Shown one piece after another: positions 9,940 to 11,760 of a DNA stretch of 11,760 bases. The DNA is from Jimgerdemannia flammicorona (lineage: Eukaryota; Mucoromycota; Endogonomycetes; Endogonales; Endogonaceae): positions 1-11,760 of the forward strand of contig RBNI01006086.1 of assembly GCA_003990745.1 (NCBI GenBank). Reading direction: 5' to 3'. Numbering within the stretch: the stretch's first letter is position 1; every line of letters starts with the position of its first letter. Below the pieces are notes generated by a model. The model had not been told where the DNA came from, searched no databases, and saw only the letters and a list, made by a program, of their open reading frames with translations. The position numbers and the translations under genes were made by a program.

Positions 9940-10371
9940 TCAAAGATTAAATAGTTGTACCTTTAAGTGGAATCTGTTTGACGCGGATGCCTGTTGATGG
10001 TGATTGCGTAAAATCTCCCAGGCTTCATTCGCCATCGTAGCATTGATTACCAGCTTCATTTGCGCGTTCGAAAGGGTGAACATAATCTCTCTTAGCACTT
10101 TGTGATCTTTCGCGGCGTCGTATGTCGTTACTTGCGCCTGTGGCTTCCAGTAGTCCTCCAAACCGCATTCTTCAAGGAGATTCTTCATATGATATGCCCA
10201 TATGGCATAGTCCTTACCATCAAAGACAGGAATCGTCCTCTTTACCATTGACATTGGCGCCACTGCCGGAATGTTCATCGTCATGGAAGCGAAACCCATT
10301 CCGGCTGTGTTTGTGTTCATGTTACCAGAACTTGGTGGCGCGCTGCTAGCACTGCTTGAACTAGTAGCCAT
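9940..10371 (-). pseudogene. Copia Gag, N-terminal segment
   Basis: The segment is 143 residues, starting with a Ser/Ala/Met-rich tail of low complexity. From about residue 47 it shows the Gag core of copia elements (FDGKDYAIW, then a YW near residue 78 and ANEAWEIL near residue 116), ending in LFNL before TGA 9940. This domain assembles the particle shell. The frame continues after the stop with IKSKESIRDY, which is the expected next helix, so the TGA is an internal nonsense change and not a natural gag/pol boundary; Arg (CGA) would fit. Confidence 0.88.
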
Positions 10372-10434
10372 TGTATAGCGTAGTGTAGCGTATGTGTAAG
10401 AGGAGTGTATAGCTGCTAAGCGGGGCTCATAACC
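10372..10434 (-). other. Copia 5' leader
   Basis: Only 63 nt separate the 5' LTR from the gag ATG. The LTR-proximal part is the primer-binding site and the rest shows no upstream ATG. The short leader leaves little room for a long packaging signal outside gag. Confidence 0.7.
10423..10434 (-). promoter_or_regulatory. Primer-binding site, complementary to initiator tRNA-Met anticodon arm
   Basis: The + strand GGGCTCATAACC directly abuts the 5' LTR. This is the anticodon arm sequence of eukaryotic initiator tRNA-Met, with the CAT anticodon in the middle, so the element strand GGTTATGAGCCC can pair with it. Drosophila copia is known to use the 5' half of cleaved initiator tRNA-Met in this way. 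A match to the tRNA 3' end, as in most LTR elements, is not seen. The species' own tRNA sequence was not available. Confidence 0.82.
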
Positions 10435-10590
10435 TGTTGTGGAATGTGGACTTTTGGAGAGAGAAGCAAAGTATTTATTACTAATTCTTATATGCTTTTA
10501 TGCGTCGCCATCAGTGACGTTTACATGATGACGTAGTCAAGGAAGGCTGCGCCACCATATATATTGAGTTGTAACCTACATATTTCAATA
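10435..10590 (-). repeat. 5' LTR of the copia element (156 bp)
   Basis: It matches the left LTR over the full 156 bp except for seven transitions. It would drive transcription leftward. Two TGACGT motifs lie at 10515-10520 and 10529-10534; in the other LTR the second reads TGACAT. Confidence 0.95.
10558..10564 (-). promoter_or_regulatory. Candidate TATA box of the copia promoter
   Basis: The alternating AT run reads TATATA on either strand and starts about 26 bp into the LTR in element orientation, upstream of the AATAAA. It is the only TATA-like site in the LTR. Motif and position only. Confidence 0.4.
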
Positions 10591-10595
10591 AGAGG
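10591..10595. repeat. Target-site duplication, right copy (AGAGG)
   Basis: Identical to 5552-5556 on the other side of the element. Removing the element and one copy restores a continuous LINE ORF2 frame. Confidence 0.93.
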
Positions 10596-11698
10596 TCTTA
10601 TCCTTACTGGTGGCAAGAGGAGGACTTGGGCTGGTTGACTTTCCAAAGAAACTGTACTGCTTGAAAGCATGGTGGCTAAAGAGAGCAGTGGAGTTAAGAG
10701 GGGGCAATTGGGTTCCTCTATTGCAGAAGGTCTGAAAGATGAGGTCCTCACCAAGAGGCTCAACAGGAGATCTCCTATCATTAGTTGGGCTTCAGAACAC
10801 TAAAAAATTGCAATACAAAGGCTTCTGGTGAGGGATTGTAGAGGGGGTGCACTATATTGAAATTTGTTGGTAAGAAAATAAAGGAGAGATGGCTTGGGAC
10901 CCGGCAATGTGGAGATGGGACTGAGTGTTGCTGGGAGGCATTTCCTTAATTGAGTTCAATATTAGTGATGAGATAGAATGCCAAAGGGGACCAGGCCAGG
11001 ATCTGTGGCCTAGCAGTTGGTAGGGAGTAGATATTGAAAAAGAGTGGAACTGATATAGTATTTGGGCCTAGAGTACTGAGGTGAGGAAGTGGATACCACC
11101 AAAGTACTGAGTGGTCTGGTGGTACATGCTAAGGAAGAATGTAATACTCAACTTCTACTTGGGACACCTTATCAAGAGGGGTTGCTTTAACTGTGAGGAG
11201 TACCATAATGTAGAACAGGAAGGGGGATATGTACAGATGCCTGAACATTGGCTAGGAGAGTATAAGATACTTGGTGACTTTTGGTGGACTATTGGGGATC
11301 ATTTGAGAGTAGTGTGTAGGAGAGATGGCATATGGGGTCAGTGAGAGGATTTGAGGAATAGACTGGTAGGGGGGGTGGGGAAGGAGTGGCTTATCTTAGA
11401 CTGGGCTTTGGCAATTTGGGTGGGGCTAGCCAGCCACTGGTTATTTATTTTTGAGGATGGGAAGAGACTAAGCTTGGGGGACCAGCTGTTGCATTAGCAT
11501 TGACTTATGGAAGACACCTTGACAGGCTGGTGGCTTGGTTGGGAGCTGCAGAGTGGTAGAAGGCATTGCTTGGTAGAAAAAATCTATGGGTAGAGTGGGG
11601 GAAGGGTTGGAGTAGCAAGTGAGAAGGTAGCCTTTATTTGTGATGATATAGGGAGAGGCTCCCCTATGGGGATCAGGTAGTGGGAGGTGATACTGTAA
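10596..11698 (+). pseudogene. LINE ORF2, 3' part: post-RT and C-terminal region
   Basis: After the copia element the frame that left 5556 resumes with LLVARGGLGLVDFPKK and LKAWWLKRAV, the typical segment downstream of a LINE RT. A cysteine-containing stretch follows (RGCFNCEEYHNVEQEGGY, about 11174-11227, then MPEHW), which resembles the zinc-binding region at the C-terminus of many LINE ORF2 proteins, although the full cysteine/histidine set is not obvious. No RNase H motifs were recognised. About thirteen in-frame stops occur, with no frameshift. The frame ends at TAA 11696-11698, giving about 1224 codons for the joined ORF2, a usual length. The longest open piece, 11111-11344, is a fragment of this frame and not a separate gene. 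Confidence 0.82.
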
Positions 11699-11716
11699 AC
11701 ATATTAATAGACTGGT

Positions 11717-11722
11717 AATAAA
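11717..11722 (+). terminator. LINE poly(A) signal AATAAA
   Basis: The hexamer lies 18 bp after the ORF2 stop and 21 bp before the A run, the normal spacing for cleavage and polyadenylation. It supports the view that the A run is a retrotransposed poly(A) tail. Confidence 0.7.
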
Positions 11723-11743
11723 TGGCAAAGTCCAAGTGACTAT

Positions 11744-11760
11744 AAAAAAAAAAAAAAAAA
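11744..11760 (+). repeat. Poly(A) tail marking the 3' end of the LINE
   Basis: Seventeen A's reach the end of the window, so the true tail length and the right target-site duplication are not visible. The tail follows AATAAA at the usual distance. Confidence 0.85.

Larger units (their letters stand above)
5971..10371 (-). pseudogene. Copia gag-pol polyprotein, full length with seven in-frame stops
   Basis: A single frame from ATG 10371 (context ACAATGGCT) to TAA 5971 covers 1466 codons, a normal length for a one-ORF Ty1/copia Gag-Pol. Premature stops are TGA 9940-9942, TGA 8572-8574, TGA 8416-8418, TGA 8281-8283, TAA 7771-7773, TGA 6982-6984 and TAG 6547-6549. No indel shifts the frame. Catalytic residues remain readable: protease DSG (Asp392), integrase Asp594, Asp657, Glu693, RT MDV and VDD, RNase H Asp, Glu, Asp. 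Each stop could arise by one transition from CGA, CAA or TGG. Segments between stops are annotated separately below. The polyprotein would form virus-like particles and carry out reverse transcription and integration if intact. Confidence 0.95.
5557..10590 (-). mobile_element. Complete Ty1/copia LTR retrotransposon, inserted in LINE ORF2 antisense to it
   Basis: The 5034-bp element has two 156-bp LTRs, a primer-binding site beside the 5' LTR (right side), a purine tract beside the 3' LTR (left side), and a single gag-pol frame in the order Gag, protease, integrase, RT, RNase H. Integrase before RT is the order that defines Ty1/copia (Pseudoviridae) as opposed to Ty3/gypsy. Perfect 5-bp AGAGG duplications flank it. 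CpG is common inside, unlike the surrounding LINE, so it arrived later or has suffered less. Seven nonsense changes in gag-pol make it non-autonomous as it stands. Confidence 0.96.
948..11760 (+). mobile_element. LINE-type non-LTR retrotransposon (probably Tad1-like), interrupted by a copia element
   Basis: The element runs on the + strand with ORF1, then ORF2 (EEP endonuclease plus reverse transcriptase), a short 3' UTR with AATAAA, and a poly(A) tail at the window's end. Without the 5034-bp copia insertion and one copy of its target duplication it would be about 5.8 kb, typical for fungal LINEs with two ORFs. The Tad1 assignment is inference: the two-ORF layout and fungal setting fit, but I see no RNase H domain, which many Tad1 elements carry. 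The + strand is strongly G-over-C skewed and has about five CpGs by eye over the whole LINE. Both ORFs hold many stops yet no frameshift. The 5' boundary is approximate and the 3' end may extend a few bases past the window. Confidence 0.85.

Noticed and set aside
9940..9942. Natural gag stop with programmed readthrough into pol
   Set aside because: The stop lies inside the Gag core, upstream of the zinc knuckle, and six similar stops follow. A nonsense mutation is simpler.
10423..10434. A tRNA gene fragment
   Set aside because: Only 12 bases of the anticodon arm are present and they abut the LTR, which fits a primer-binding site and not a gene.
11468..11728. Minus-strand ORF near the right end
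   Set aside because: It overlaps the 3' end of LINE ORF2, its 3' UTR and AATAAA, and shows no domain.

Overview
The window is a stack of transposable-element remains, almost certainly from a filamentous fungus (probably an ascomycete, by inference). I see no host gene, tRNA or rRNA gene, or CRISPR array. Three elements of different apparent age are nested: (1) an old, AT-rich Ty3/gypsy pol fragment at about 1-900; (2) a nearly complete LINE-type (non-LTR) retrotransposon on the + strand, about 950 to 11760, ending in a poly(A) tail that runs off the window; (3) a complete Ty1/copia LTR retrotransposon on the - strand at 5557-10590, inserted inside ORF2 of the LINE and flanked by the 5-bp target-site duplication AGAGG.

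The copia element has 156-bp LTRs, a primer-binding site complementary to the anticodon arm of initiator tRNA-Met, a purine-rich tract, and one gag-pol frame of 1466 codons (10371 down to 5971). That frame carries a Gag domain, CCHC zinc knuckle, DSG protease, integrase (D,D-35-E), reverse transcriptase and RNase H. It has no frameshift. It is interrupted by seven in-frame stops, each explicable by one C-to-T or G-to-A transition. The two LTRs differ at 7 of 156 positions, all transitions.

The LINE has ORF1 (about 1077-2954) and ORF2 (2985 to 11698, with the copia element removed) in the same reading frame. ORF2 carries an endonuclease/exonuclease/phosphatase (EEP, AP-type) endonuclease, a reverse transcriptase and a cysteine-containing C-terminal part. 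There are dozens of in-frame stops but no indel that shifts the frame. The + strand is strongly G-rich and C-poor, and CpG is almost absent. The copia element, in contrast, keeps many CpGs. The oldest layer (gypsy) has both stops and frameshifts.

The overall pattern (indel-free frames, transition-only damage, CpG/CpA loss, layered ages) fits RIP-type cytosine mutation of repeats, as known from filamentous ascomycetes. This is inference; no host gene is present to confirm the organism. No new biological system is evident. The most interesting points are the strand-asymmetric cytosine loss in the LINE, the half-tRNA-type primer site, and the 5'-TA rather than TG terminus in both copia LTRs.
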